Source: Rhodococcus sp. ABRD24
GTDB lineage: Bacteria; Actinomycetota; Actinomycetes; Mycobacteriales; Mycobacteriaceae
DNA: 64,000 bases
Direction: 5' to 3'
Assembly (NCBI RefSeq): GCF_004328705.1
Contig: NZ_CP035319.1
Span: 4,588,001 to 4,652,000 of the forward strand
The position numbers and the translations under genes were made by a program. Below the pieces are notes generated by a model, which made no database searches, was not told the origin of the DNA, and worked only from the letters and a program-made list of their open reading frames with translations. Of this stretch, positions 8,126-16,697 are shown piece after piece. Within the stretch, counting starts at the first letter, position 1; each line of letters starts with the position of its first letter.

Positions 8126-9384
8126 GTGTTCCTCGACATACAGGGAGTGCAGGTGGACAGATTCTGTGGGATCGACTGGGCCGACGACCATCACGACATC
8201 GCCGTCATCGACGACACCGGCACCGTCCTGGTGAAAGAATGGGTGAGCAACGACGCCGACGGGTTTGCCCGCCAACTCGAGGTCCTCGCCGACGTCGGCG
8301 ACCGCCCGGAGGATCCGATTCCGGTCGCGATCGAAACCGACCGTGGTTTGTGGGTTGCGACTCTGCGGGCGAGCGGGCGGGTGGTGTATGCGATCAACCC
8401 GCTGTCTGCCTCGCGGTATCGCAGTCAGCGCACCGTGTCCGGAGCGAAATCGGATGCCGCGGACGCAGTGATGCTCGCCAACATTCTGCGCATAGATCGC
8501 TCGTCACACCGGCCCATCCCGTGCGACACCGACCTGGCTCGCTCGATCAAGGTCCTCGCCGTGCGCAACAGGACGCCGTGTGGGCACGCACTGCGCTCGG
8601 TAACCAGATCCGATCGCTGCTCAAGGACTACTTCCCGGCAGCACTGACTGCGTTCGACGGACTCAGCGGTGGCGGCATCACGCGCGCAGATGCCCGCACG
8701 GTTCTTGCCTCAGCACCGACGCCTGAATCCGCAGCAGGGCTGACCCCAGCACGGTTGCGTTCGTTGCTGAGGAAAGCTGGCCGGCAACGAAATGTCGACG
8801 CAGACGCAGCCCGGATCCGGAAGGCTCTTCGCACCGAGCAGCTGCATCAACCCAAGTTGGTGGAGCGCGCGATGGGCATCCAGCTGTAAACGCTCGTGCA
8901 GCGTCTCGATGCAGCCTGCGACGCGGTCGCGACGCTGACTGTGGCGACAACTGAGCACTTCGAGCGGCATCCGGACGCGATGATCATCAACAGCTTCCCC
9001 GGACTCGCCGCGGTCAGTGGCGCCCGGCTGCTCGCCGAGATCGGTGACGACCGTATACGATTCGCCGACGCACGCGGGTTGAAAGCGTATGCCGGCGCTT
9101 CACCCGTCACCCGAGCCAGCGGGAAGAGAACCGTTGTGATGCACCGGCAGATCAAGAACAACCGCCTGGCCTCTGTCGGATCGTTTTGGACCCTCGTCGC
9201 GATCCAGAACTCGCCCGGCGCACGAGCACACTTCGACCGCAGACGGGCTGCCGGTGACTGGAGCCGCCAAGCCCAACGCCACTTGTTCGGAAAACTCCTC
9301 GGCCAGCTCCATACCTGCCTACGAACACGGCAGGTCTACGACGAGCTACGCGCGTTCCCCGGTGCTCCATCGTTGGCCGCTTGA
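8126..9384 (+). pseudogene. IS110-family transposase, inactivated by a 1-base deletion and a nonsense codon
   Basis: The N-terminal DEDD RuvC-like domain starts FCGIDWADDHHDIAVID and continues through VSGAKSDAADAVMLANILR. Around 8560 one base is missing (GCC GTG CGC where GCC CGT GCG is expected); the next frame then continues AQQDAVWARTALGNQIRSLL. That frame hits TAA at 8887-8889, reading as CAA mutated to TAA in GIQL(Q)TLVQRL. It carries on through the C-terminal Tnp20 domain (FPGLAAVSGARLLAEIGDD) to 9384. Both lesions are simple point changes, so decay is recent. The start is uncertain: GTG at 8126 or 8153. Confidence 0.85.
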
Positions 9385-9419
9385 CGGTTACGGCAAGAAG
9401 CCCCCGCTAGATTGTCGGA

Positions 9420-10022
9420 ATGCGTGAGTCGGAGCCGAAACCTGCAGGTGAAGTGACGCGAAATAAGCCGCCTGGTCCGCGTCTCCTGATGATCACCGTC
9501 TTCGCACTGCTCGTGCTGGTCTGCATCAATTACGACTGGTGGCCGTCACGGTTCGGCAATAGGCAGTGGGCGGACCCACTCCTTTTCGGTGGAGTTGCAT
9601 TGCTGATACTCGCAGTGGCGGGGCTGGTCTGGGCGATCCGCACGCTCTACGTCGTGGGGCAGGACCGTCGATGGTCGTGGTGGATCCTGCCTGCCCCGCT
9701 CGCCGTGGTCGGCGTGCTGGCGATCGGCCTACTGCTGCCTCCGCCGGACTTCGACGCGATGCGTCCCCAGTTCGAGCAGACGGCAAAGGACTTGCTTGCC
9801 AGCACAGAACGCATTCGCGCGAATGTGGAGATCGGTCCGTTCGACATCATCTCTGTGAGGAAGGATCCAGGCGGTGCTGTCTTCTTCACCGAAGCTCCAA
9901 TACTCGCGAGCAGCACCATTAGTGGGTGGGTCTATTCCCCGGCGGGGAATCCCGCGGGCTTCGACGACTTCTCGTCAACCCACATTGGTGGACCTTGGTA
10001 CGAGTTCACCGCCGTGTGGTGA
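9420..10022 (+). CDS. Three-helix membrane protein of unknown function
   Basis: A 200-residue protein with transmembrane segments near residues 23-37 (LMITVFALLVLVCI), 51-72 (PLLFGGVALLILAVAG) and 85-104 (WILPAPLAVVGVLAIGLLL). A roughly 90-residue extracytoplasmic domain follows (PPDFDAMRPQFEQTAKDLL onward). It lies just after the dead IS110 and ahead of a short hairpin. No family is recognised. Confidence 0.6.
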   Translation: MRESEPKPAGEVTRNKPPGPRLLMITVFALLVLVCINYDWWPSRFGNRQWADPLLFGGVALLILAVAGLVWAIRTLYVVGQDRRWSWWILPAPLAVVGVLAIGLLLPPPDFDAMRPQFEQTAKDLLASTERIRANVEIGPFDIISVRKDPGGAVFFTEAPILASSTISGWVYSPAGNPAGFDDFSSTHIGGPWYEFTAVW

Positions 10023-10052
10023 ACCTGATGGCCCCATCGAGCGAGCTACTGC

Positions 10053-10071
10053 AGACGCTCCGCTTGCGTCT
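10053..10071 (+). terminator. Short hairpin after the membrane-protein gene
   Basis: AGACGC and GCGTCT form a 6-bp stem around a 7-base loop, followed by TAACTAACT. It is placed as a terminator for the upstream gene but is weak. Confidence 0.4.
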
Positions 10072-10255
10072 TAACTAACTGAGATGTCTGTGTGTGCTGT
10101 CGACCCCAGGAGCGTTCGAACACCGGCCCCGTGATCTCGGTGTGGGTCGACGAGGGAAGCGTCGACCCACACCGTTTCGCGTCGCAATCAAGGCCGCTTT
10201 CTGCCCGCCATAGGCGATCCGGCTGTACAAGCAGTCCAGCTGGCAGACTTTCTTT

Positions 10256-10705
10256 ATGGAACGTCGCCATCACACGGACAGTGAGTCCAGTCGACAGACG
10301 TACAACGCCGACGCCAACCTTGACGACGAGGAGCCGACCCAACGGCATGGCAACTTCGCCCAGGCCGACTGGGATATGCGCTTCTTATCTGCACTGACAC
10401 GCCAGCTTTCGGCACGGCCTTGGGATACCGGCGTCTACGAGATCGAGCGGCTGGACTGGGCAGATTCGATCATGACGTTGGTTGTCCGTGTCTGGGGTCG
10501 CGACCGTTCGGGGCTGGTCGGTTGGCGTGAGCATCTGCCGACGGTGCGCTCGGGATTCACGCCCGATGATCCCGAGCGAGTCGCTGGCGCATGGCACACA
10601 GGTGAGTTCTACCCCTGCTACCTGCCGGATCCTTATCTACCCGATGAGAACGGCATTCACTGGATCGGACGAGGTCGACCATCTCATCCCGACAATCTTC
10701 GTTGA
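10256..10705 (+). CDS. Hypothetical protein
   Basis: A 149-residue soluble protein. The first 30 residues are polar and low in order (MERRHHTDSESSRQTY); the body is Trp/Asp-rich (WDTGVYEIERLDWADSI, YLPDPYLPDENGIHW). No strong ribosome site precedes the ATG, and a later start at 10376 (MRFLSALTRQL) is possible. It ends just before the convergent IS110 remnant. Function unknown. Confidence 0.45.
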   Translation: MERRHHTDSESSRQTYNADANLDDEEPTQRHGNFAQADWDMRFLSALTRQLSARPWDTGVYEIERLDWADSIMTLVVRVWGRDRSGLVGWREHLPTVRSGFTPDDPERVAGAWHTGEFYPCYLPDPYLPDENGIHWIGRGRPSHPDNLR

Positions 10706-10737
10706 AGCAGTCGTGATGGACGTATCGCGGCTGCAGA

Positions 10738-11589
10738 TCATGCGGTTAGCGGCACATCAAGACGCTCGCGAAAGTCGTGAAGCATGGTGCGCCAGAGGCG
10801 TTTCGCGACTTGCCGTTTGAGGCACCGCATCGCCTCTCGTGAAGTCTTCCCTTCGGCCATCTTGCGCTGGTGGTAGGCGTATCCGTCGCTGCTGGGTGTC
10901 CTAGCTTGGGTGACGGCGACGATGTGGATCGCCGAGTTCAGGGTGCGGTCACCGGACCTGGACAGTCGATGGCGCTGCTTGTCGGCGCTGGCGACCTCGA
11001 TCGGCGCCGTGCCGCTGTAGTTCGCGAACGCCGCCTCGTTCACGAACCTGGTGGGATCGCCGGTGCGGGCGAGGATCCGGGCTGCGGTGACGATGCTGAC
11101 GCCCGGGATCTTCAGCAGCTTGGTGCCGCTGGCAGCGAGATCGGTCTTGATTCGGGCGGTGATGTCCTCGATCTGGAACCGGGCCCGCCGCAGGTCCCCG
11201 ACAATGTCGAGGGCCACGTTCTTGCGCATCGCATCCGCAGTCGTCTCCGGCGAGAACGCTTTGAGCTGACCGGCGGCGTCCTCGGTGTCGAAGTCCCGTT
11301 CCATGCCTCCGGGGAACAGCTCGCGCAGCAGGGCGTGGAGCTGGTTGACGAGCCGGCCGTTCTGTTTGACCAGGTCGACCCGGTGTTCGTCGAGAATCCG
11401 CAGGACGTCGGTGTGGCCTTCCGGGGCGACCGGCCGGAAATCGCGCGCCGGCCACCACTGGAGAGTTCCCGCACTCGCGCTGTCGCGGTCGACGGGATAT
11501 CGACGACCGCTTCGCCGCGGCCGATCAGCCACTGCGTGAGGTGATGACCGAGTCCAGAAGCGTTCTCCACCGCCCAGCGCGGAGCGATC
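10738..11589 (-). pseudogene. IS110-family transposase remnant, truncated and internally deleted
   Basis: On the minus strand the N-terminal piece reads RWAVENASGLGHHLTQWLIG and stops making sense after ARVRELSSGGR. A second frame resumes at PVAPEGHTDVLRILDEHRV and continues through the Tnp20 domain (LLKIPGVSIVTAARILARTG) to the stop at 10738. The join lacks the Lys-Thr-Asp segment with the third acidic residue, so some tens of bases are deleted. The true N-terminus is absent; foreign sequence begins at about 11590. It is distinct from the IS110 copy at 8126. Confidence 0.8.
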
Positions 11590-11760
11590 GGCGGAGCGCA
11601 GTGGTGAACCCGGTGCCGACGTGCCCGATGTACTTCAAGACCCCGCCGTCGTCTTACGCGCCGAGCAACAGGGATCCGACTCCGTAGCGTGCGGTGCCGC
11701 TGCCGTCGACCCACTGGAGTTCGGGTGGGTTCGTTCGGGCGCACTTGCGCTGGGTGCCGC
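11590..11760 (-). pseudogene. Fragment of an ATP-dependent DNA ligase (C-terminal OB-domain region)
   Basis: Reading leftward, one frame gives LQWVDGSGTARYGVGSLLL, then GA, a TAA stop, and DDGGVLKYIGHVGTGFTTA. This is the pattern of the LigC/LigD-type ligase C-terminal domain, where GSLLLG-YDD and YIGHVGTGFT are hallmark segments; the stop replaces the expected Tyr. The fragment joins directly to the IS110 remnant. No other ligase part is visible in the window. Confidence 0.6.
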
Positions 11761-11830
11761 ATTGCCTGAGCTCAGACCGCTTCTCCCGTGCGAATCGGAA
11801 GAACCGAAAGTTCGTGATAACTCTCGAATT

Positions 11831-12443
11831 ATGCGAGTTGTTGCCACGAAGTACCGACTCGTGGCGGGTTTCCGAACCCGCCGTGCGATGAAGCTCGCCG
11901 AAGCCGCCGCTTCGCTTGGCATCGCAACCGAATTGGCTGACGTGGCGACTCTGCAGCGGCGGATCACGGAATCAGCCGATCCGATCGACGAGACGGCCTT
12001 CTTTCACGAGACGATCGCTGAGTACGGGTGGGCCCGTGACGTTGCGGGGCTGGCCCCATCCACCTTGCAGACACTCCTCAAGCCTGTTCTCGAGTTGTGC
12101 GACAATTTCGACTGCGTCCCTTGGAGACTCACTTCGCGACAGTTCGACCAGTATTTCGCCGGTCCCGGCAAACGCCATCACTCGACCCAACCATCGGGGC
12201 GACTTCACCTTGCGCATACCGCTCTCGAAGCGGGCCATGACTGAGTTTCGCGCCGCCTGGCGGGATGACCTACCGCGCTCGCGTAAGTACCCCATCGCGG
12301 TGCGTGACTACGCGATGGCGAAGGTCGCCTGCATCTCTGGTGTCCGGGCGAAAGAACTGTGCGCGGTGCGGATCGGGGACGCGCACTGGGATCGCGGGCA
12401 GTGGGGGCGGTTCATCGTCACCGGAAAGGGTGCGCGCGGTTCC
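11831..12443 (+). pseudogene. Tyrosine recombinase (phage-type integrase) remnant
   Basis: One frame starting MRVVATKYRLVAG carries the N-terminal core-binding part and ends RQFDQYFAGPGKRHHSTQ. Another picks up at about 12185 with RGDFTLRIPLSKRAMTEF and DYAMAKVACISGVRAKELCA, where the catalytic Arg region (SGVRAKELC) lies, and then IVTGKGARGSG. The gap implies a deletion between the two parts, and the C-terminal half with the HxxR and Tyr motifs is missing, cut off by IS3 sequence. Confidence 0.75.
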
Positions 12444-12669
12444 GGGTCGCGCGAGCGAGGACCCGGCGCTCGGCACCGTCGAGCGGCTGATCACCCTGCG
12501 CAGCCGCGGCCTCGACGCGACGGCGTTCGTCTGCGACCCAGCGCCCGAGCAGCTTCTCGTTCAACCCGAGCTCGCGGGCGACCTCGGCGATCGTGCGGCC
12601 CGAATCGATCACCCGATGAGAGGCCTCGACCTTGTACTCGGTCGTGAATGACCTGCGGGTACGTGACAT
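12418..12669 (-). pseudogene. IS3-family OrfA fragment
   Basis: From ATG at 12669 leftward: MSRTRRSFTTEYKVEASHRV, then a helix-turn-helix TIAEVARELGLNEKLLGRWV, ending in AERRVLARATRN where homology should continue into the leucine-zipper region. OrfB is absent. TGTGAGGTTCCCC, ending near 12739, looks like the element's left terminal repeat (TG...). The fragment is fused head-on into the tyrosine recombinase remnant at about 12435. Confidence 0.7.
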
Positions 12670-12879
12670 GCGAACATCCTTCCAGCGAGATCTCCTATCC
12701 CCGCTATCTCGGTCTCCGCTGCCCGAGGGGAACCTCACATTACGAGATGCGGGCCGAGGGCCTAGCCCGGCCCGACTGTTGTACCCAGTCGGAAACAGCG
12801 TCGGGTGGGGCGCACATCATCCGGCATCAGGCAGGCTGGGTTTGGGTCTGCGGTTCAGTCGGTCGAGATCGGCCGCCGG

Positions 12880-13761
12880 TCATTTGCGCTTCGCGTCGTC
12901 GTGATTGCGGACGAAAGTCATGAGTCGGGGAATCACCTGATTGGGGATGTGTCCGAGGATTCCGTGGCCAGTGCCGGCGAAAATCTCGACTTCCGCTGCA
13001 GGTAGAAGATCAGCCAGTCGCGCTGCCACCCGCTCGGGATTGGAGACCACCGTCTCGGCGCCGTAGATCACCAGCATCGGAACCGTGATCGACTGCACTT
13101 CTGCATCCTTGAGCATTCGAGCCCATCCAATCCCAGGGCGGTAGTTCAGGGCTTCTTTGGCGAGGGTGAACTCGAGGTCGCCGAGGACGTACCCCGGAGA
13201 CAGCCAATCGTTGAGCTTGCGGATACTTTCGTCGGTGCGGCGCATCCCGGCCCGGATCATCTTCAGCAGCACACCCCACGATGGCTTGTCGAAGACTCCT
13301 CCCGGCTCGATGAGCGTCACACTCGCCACTCGTTCAGGAGAATGGAGTGCTACGAGAACGGCGTGCCATGCACCCTGCGAGTAGCCGACCAGGTGGACAC
13401 GGTCGACCCCGAGTTTGTTCAATACCTCGTCGACCCAGGTGGCGAAGTCGGATTCTCCGGTGATCGGGGCGGTCTGGACGCTGCGCCCCGGAGTGCCGAT
13501 CGTGTCCAGTGCGTACACGACGCGGTCTCGGCACAGATCCTCGATGACGATGTGCCATTGCAGACAGTTAGCCCCGAGAGAGTGCACCAGGACGATCGGC
13601 GTCTCCGTGCCGGACCCCGACTTACGGACATGGGTGGTTCCGAACGATGTTGGGATGTCCAACTGTGTCGACGGAACCGGCCATGTGCCTTCCAATGCCT
13701 GGTAGACGCGGTCGTATGACAGCTTCGATGCGTCGTTCTTGAATCGTCCGATCTTCGGCAT
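12880..13761 (-). CDS. Alpha/beta hydrolase
   Basis: A 293-residue hydrolase. An oxyanion-side loop HSLGANCLQWH is followed by VYALDTIGTPGRS, the nucleophile elbow VGYSQGAW (Ser in GYSQG), a lid region around residues 165-215, the acid-side segment MLVIYGAETVV and the catalytic His in GTGHGILGHIP. The ATG at 13761 has GAGGGAGG upstream. It is divergent from a TetR gene with tandem operators in the 107-bp gap, so it is the likely target of that repressor. The substrate is unknown; an ester or lactone is plausible. Confidence 0.88.
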   Translation of the reverse strand: MPKIGRFKNDASKLSYDRVYQALEGTWPVPSTQLDIPTSFGTTHVRKSGSGTETPIVLVHSLGANCLQWHIVIEDLCRDRVVYALDTIGTPGRSVQTAPITGESDFATWVDEVLNKLGVDRVHLVGYSQGAWHAVLVALHSPERVASVTLIEPGGVFDKPSWGVLLKMIRAGMRRTDESIRKLNDWLSPGYVLGDLEFTLAKEALNYRPGIGWARMLKDAEVQSITVPMLVIYGAETVVSNPERVAARLADLLPAAEVEIFAGTGHGILGHIPNQVIPRLMTFVRNHDDAKRK

Positions 13762-13790
13762 GAGCCTCCCTCTCGCTGCACTTGGTTGTT

Positions 13791-13826
13791 GGTATGACGG
13801 TACCACTAATGCGGTATGTGCGTACC
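13791..13826. promoter_or_regulatory. Tandem TetR-type operators between hydrolase and regulator
   Basis: GGTATGACGGTACC (13791-13804) and GGTATGTGCGTACC (13813-13826) share GGTA...TACC arms and are 22 bp apart centre to centre, two helical turns. They sit in the short divergent region, as expected for a TetR protein controlling its own gene and the hydrolase. Confidence 0.7.
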
Positions 13827-13868
13827 ATCAATGGGCAAACGTCATCCGTGCGAAAGGGAGGCGGCCCT

Positions 13869-14492
13869 ATGCCGCGACTGGTCGACCATGAAGTGAGGCG
13901 ACGGGAGATCACCGATGCGGTGCGGCGAGTGATCGTCGACGGTGGGCTCGCGGCGGTGACGTTTCAGTCCGTTGCTGCCGAGGCTGGGATCTCGGTTCGG
14001 CTCGTGCAGTACTACTTCGGTACGAAGCGGGAGTTCCTTCTCGCGACACATCAGGCCGTGCGTCAGGACGCAGGTGCTCGTCTAATGCAGGAGTTGTCCG
14101 TCGTGGGTCCGGAAGCGACTCCCCGCGAGATCATTACCGCGTTCCTGGTCGCCATGCTCCCGCTCGATCAACAGCGTCGCGACGAAGCAATCGTTCTCGG
14201 TGCCTTCCATACTGCCGCGCTGACCGGACAGGGAATCGCCGCCGAGGAAACCCTAACTGCCCCAAGTGAGTTGACAGCGCTCATCTCCGGCCAGCTTCAG
14301 CGAGTGACCGATCGGGACGCGGTCATGCCGTCAATGGATCCTGACCTCGATGCGGAACTGATTCTGGCAGCTACGGGCGGGCTCGCCCAGGGGATGCTTC
14401 CTGGCTACGGCACGGCGGAACTGGCTCTCCAGCTCGTCGAGCGCCTTCTCGACCGCGTACTCGGGTCAAGGAATCCTCAGTCCAATCCGTAG
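13869..14492 (+). CDS. TetR/AcrR-family transcriptional regulator
   Basis: A 207-residue regulator. The N-terminal helix-turn-helix is VTFQSVAAEAGISVRLVQYY, followed by FGTKREFLL, and the C-terminal ligand-binding domain runs from about residue 75. GAAAGGGAGG precedes the ATG. It is divergent from the alpha/beta hydrolase and the shared gap holds two GGTA-N6-TACC sites. It is likely a repressor sensing the hydrolase's substrate. Confidence 0.88.
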   Translation: MPRLVDHEVRRREITDAVRRVIVDGGLAAVTFQSVAAEAGISVRLVQYYFGTKREFLLATHQAVRQDAGARLMQELSVVGPEATPREIITAFLVAMLPLDQQRRDEAIVLGAFHTAALTGQGIAAEETLTAPSELTALISGQLQRVTDRDAVMPSMDPDLDAELILAATGGLAQGMLPGYGTAELALQLVERLLDRVLGSRNPQSNP

Positions 14493-14503
14493 TCGGCAGA
14501 CAT

Positions 14504-15082
14504 GTCACCGGAGAGCGATCAGCCCGCGACCGCTACGACCCGAGATCCGCTCGAGTCGCCCTGGGCGCGTTGATGCTCGAGTTGATCGTCCAGAGTTACA
14601 AATCGCTCGAAGACAGCATCACTACAGCATTCGGCGTCTCGGCGGGGTCGGGTCTCGAACAGCGCCTCGCCGCTGGGCCACTTGCTTACCGCGTCTGGGC
14701 GATCGAACATCGTCGCCAGTTCAATCTCATCTTCTTCGACCAGCTCGGTGGGTGCGCCGCGCCACCTGCCGGACCGACTGTGTCCGCACAAACGGGTGTT
14801 CTGCAACCGATTGCTGTCCACTACGAGGTGCAGCTCGGACCGAACGCCGAACCGGCCGTCATCTCCCTCGGCGTGGGCATGACATCGCTTCCACCGCGCC
14901 GCAAACTCGCGTTCCTGTGTCCGGACTGGAGCCACGATCGCGCCCACCTGGGCGGCGCACTCGGTGCCGTCGTAATGACCGGCCTGTTGTCCCGGGACTG
15001 GATCCGCCCCGTCGACCGCTCACGCAGCCTTGAACTCACACCCGCAGGACACGAAGGACTCGCCACCTACTTCGCGGTATAG
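14504..15082 (+). pseudogene. Chimeric remnant: TetR C-terminal (WHG) domain fused to an ArsR-type C-terminus
   Basis: The first part (LAAGPLAYRVWAIEHRRQF, then LIFFDQLGG ... PPAGPTVSAQTGV) is the ligand domain of a TetR/WHG regulator without its DNA-binding half. From about 14830 the frame reads PPRRKLAFLCPDWSHDRAHL, then GGALGAVV and LELTPAG, typical of the C-terminal half of an ArsR-type regulator. Both run in one open frame. Without either DNA-binding domain it is unlikely to work as a regulator; deletion fusion of two neighbouring genes is the simplest explanation. Confidence 0.55.
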
Positions 15083-15097
15083 GACCCGAACCACTTT

Positions 15098-15307
15098 CTA
15101 CTCGTGCTCCATGCCGAAGGCCTTCGTGTAGATGCGGTCTCTTTGCCAGGTTGTATCGGTCTGGTGCTCGGGCGCGTCGGGCGAGAACTCGGGCAGGTTC
15201 ACGTCCGGATCTTCGCCTCGGGCTATGTGGTGGGTTGCGTCCGGTCCGTCCTCGAGTTCCTCCAGCGTTGATCGAGGACTGCACTCGGCAGACGCCGGGC
15301 AGGGCAC
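15098..15307 (-). pseudogene. C-terminal scrap of an unidentified protein
   Basis: The frame ends RGEDPDVNLPEFSPDAPEHQ, then TDTTWQRDRIYTKAFGMEHE and stop. It has good codon use at the C-terminal end but no plausible N-terminal part; upstream sequence loses coding character by about 15300. I do not recognise the family. The rest of this 425-base gap appears to hold only the promoter for the cluster beginning at 15509. Confidence 0.35.
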
Positions 15308-15508
15308 GTCTGCAGGCGTGCGTCGACGCGAATCCGAACAGGCCCGCTACGACCGTGCACGGATACGACAGCGCCCTGCACGGTAACGAAACTGAGATCG
15401 GCGTCACAGCGCATACGGTACCCGGAGCATCGCGCATTCCGGGCGGGACCGACCCGGTTCGGCGGCTCTACGGAGAGTCGAATCCGATACGCAGGAAAGA
15501 GATTTGGA

Positions 15509-16657
15509 ATGAAGACCGATCAAGCACCACCCGCTGTCGTGCCCGTTTCGGGCGCCGTACGTCCGCCGTTCGAGCAGGTCGCGGACGTCTTCGCGCGCAC
15601 GGTTGCTCGTCAGAGGGGAGGCGGAGCCGCACTGTGCATCTACCAGGACGGCGAGGCAGTCGTAGACCTCGTCGGAGGGGCATACGAGACCGACTCTCTG
15701 CAACAGGTCTTCTCGGTATCGAAGGGCATCGTGGCGATCGCCGCGGCGATCGCGCACGCCGAAGGCCTGATCGACCTCGACGCCCCGGTGGCGCAGTACT
15801 GGCCCGAGTTCCGCCGAGCGTCGACCGAGAAGATCACCGCGCGGATGATCCTCGGTCACCGCGCCGGGCTGTCTGCGGTCGCGGATCCGCTTACGCTCGA
15901 TGATCTTCTGGCCGGCGGTCTGGACGCGGCCGTCGTTCGGCAGGAGCCATATTGGGAACCGGGAACCGCCCATGGCTACGCCGCATTCACTTTCGGTGCC
16001 TTGATGAACGGTGTCTTCACGCACGCAGCCGGAGAAGACGTGGCGTCGTTCGTGCAGCGCCGTGTCGCCGGGCCCCTCGGCGCGGAGTTCTGGTTCGGCG
16101 CTCCGACGGATCAGCTCGCTCGACTCGTGCCCGTCGAGTTCGGCGAGCCTGTACTCACCCCTGCTCAGGCTCAAGGATTCTCGGATCCGAGCTTCATTCC
16201 GGACGGGAGTTTCGTCGAGATCCACGCTGACATTGCAGGGTTCTTCAACAACCCCGCGGTCGTCCAGGCCGGCTGGCCCGCAATGTCGGGCGTGAGCTCT
16301 GCGCGCGATCTTGCCAGGATCTTCGCCGCCGCCATCGGCGATGTCGACGGAACGCGACTCCTCGACGGCGCCGCGGTCGCGCAGATGACCGAAACCCAAT
16401 CCATCGGGCCAGACCGAATGCTCGGTTACGAAACGCATTTCGGCTCGGGAATCGAGCTCGCACACACGCACCTCCCGCTTCTGGGGGATCGATCCTTCGG
16501 ACATCAGGGGGCGGGTGGATCGCTGGTGTGTGCCGATGCCGAGCGTGGCATCTCGATGGCGTTCACCACGAACCTGTCGCCTGCCGTTGTCGGCGTGAGC
16601 GATCAAGCACTCCTCCTCCTGGCAGCGCTACGGCATTGCCTCACTCACTCGGCATGA
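15509..16657 (+). CDS. Serine hydrolase of the beta-lactamase/EstB esterase family
   Basis: A 382-residue class-C-like serine hydrolase. The SxxK motif is FSVSKGIVA (Ser69, Lys72), the Tyr motif is TAHGYAAF (Tyr157) and FGHQGAGGS supplies the third box. There is no signal peptide, so it is cytoplasmic and most like carboxylesterases such as EstB rather than a true beta-lactamase. It opens a rightward cluster with a flavin monooxygenase 40 bp downstream. Cleavage of the ester or lactone made by that monooxygenase is the natural inference. Confidence 0.85.
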   Translation: MKTDQAPPAVVPVSGAVRPPFEQVADVFARTVARQRGGGAALCIYQDGEAVVDLVGGAYETDSLQQVFSVSKGIVAIAAAIAHAEGLIDLDAPVAQYWPEFRRASTEKITARMILGHRAGLSAVADPLTLDDLLAGGLDAAVVRQEPYWEPGTAHGYAAFTFGALMNGVFTHAAGEDVASFVQRRVAGPLGAEFWFGAPTDQLARLVPVEFGEPVLTPAQAQGFSDPSFIPDGSFVEIHADIAGFFNNPAVVQAGWPAMSGVSSARDLARIFAAAIGDVDGTRLLDGAAVAQMTETQSIGPDRMLGYETHFGSGIELAHTHLPLLGDRSFGHQGAGGSLVCADAERGISMAFTTNLSPAVVGVSDQALLLLAALRHCLTHSA

Positions 16658-16697
16658 ACAACGGCCGCTTGCGGTCCCTCAACGAAAGACCACCAAC

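Noticed and set aside
15508..16657. Calling the class-C-like serine hydrolase an antibiotic beta-lactamase
   Set aside because: It has no signal peptide and sits in a catabolic operon; an EstB-type esterase is the better reading.
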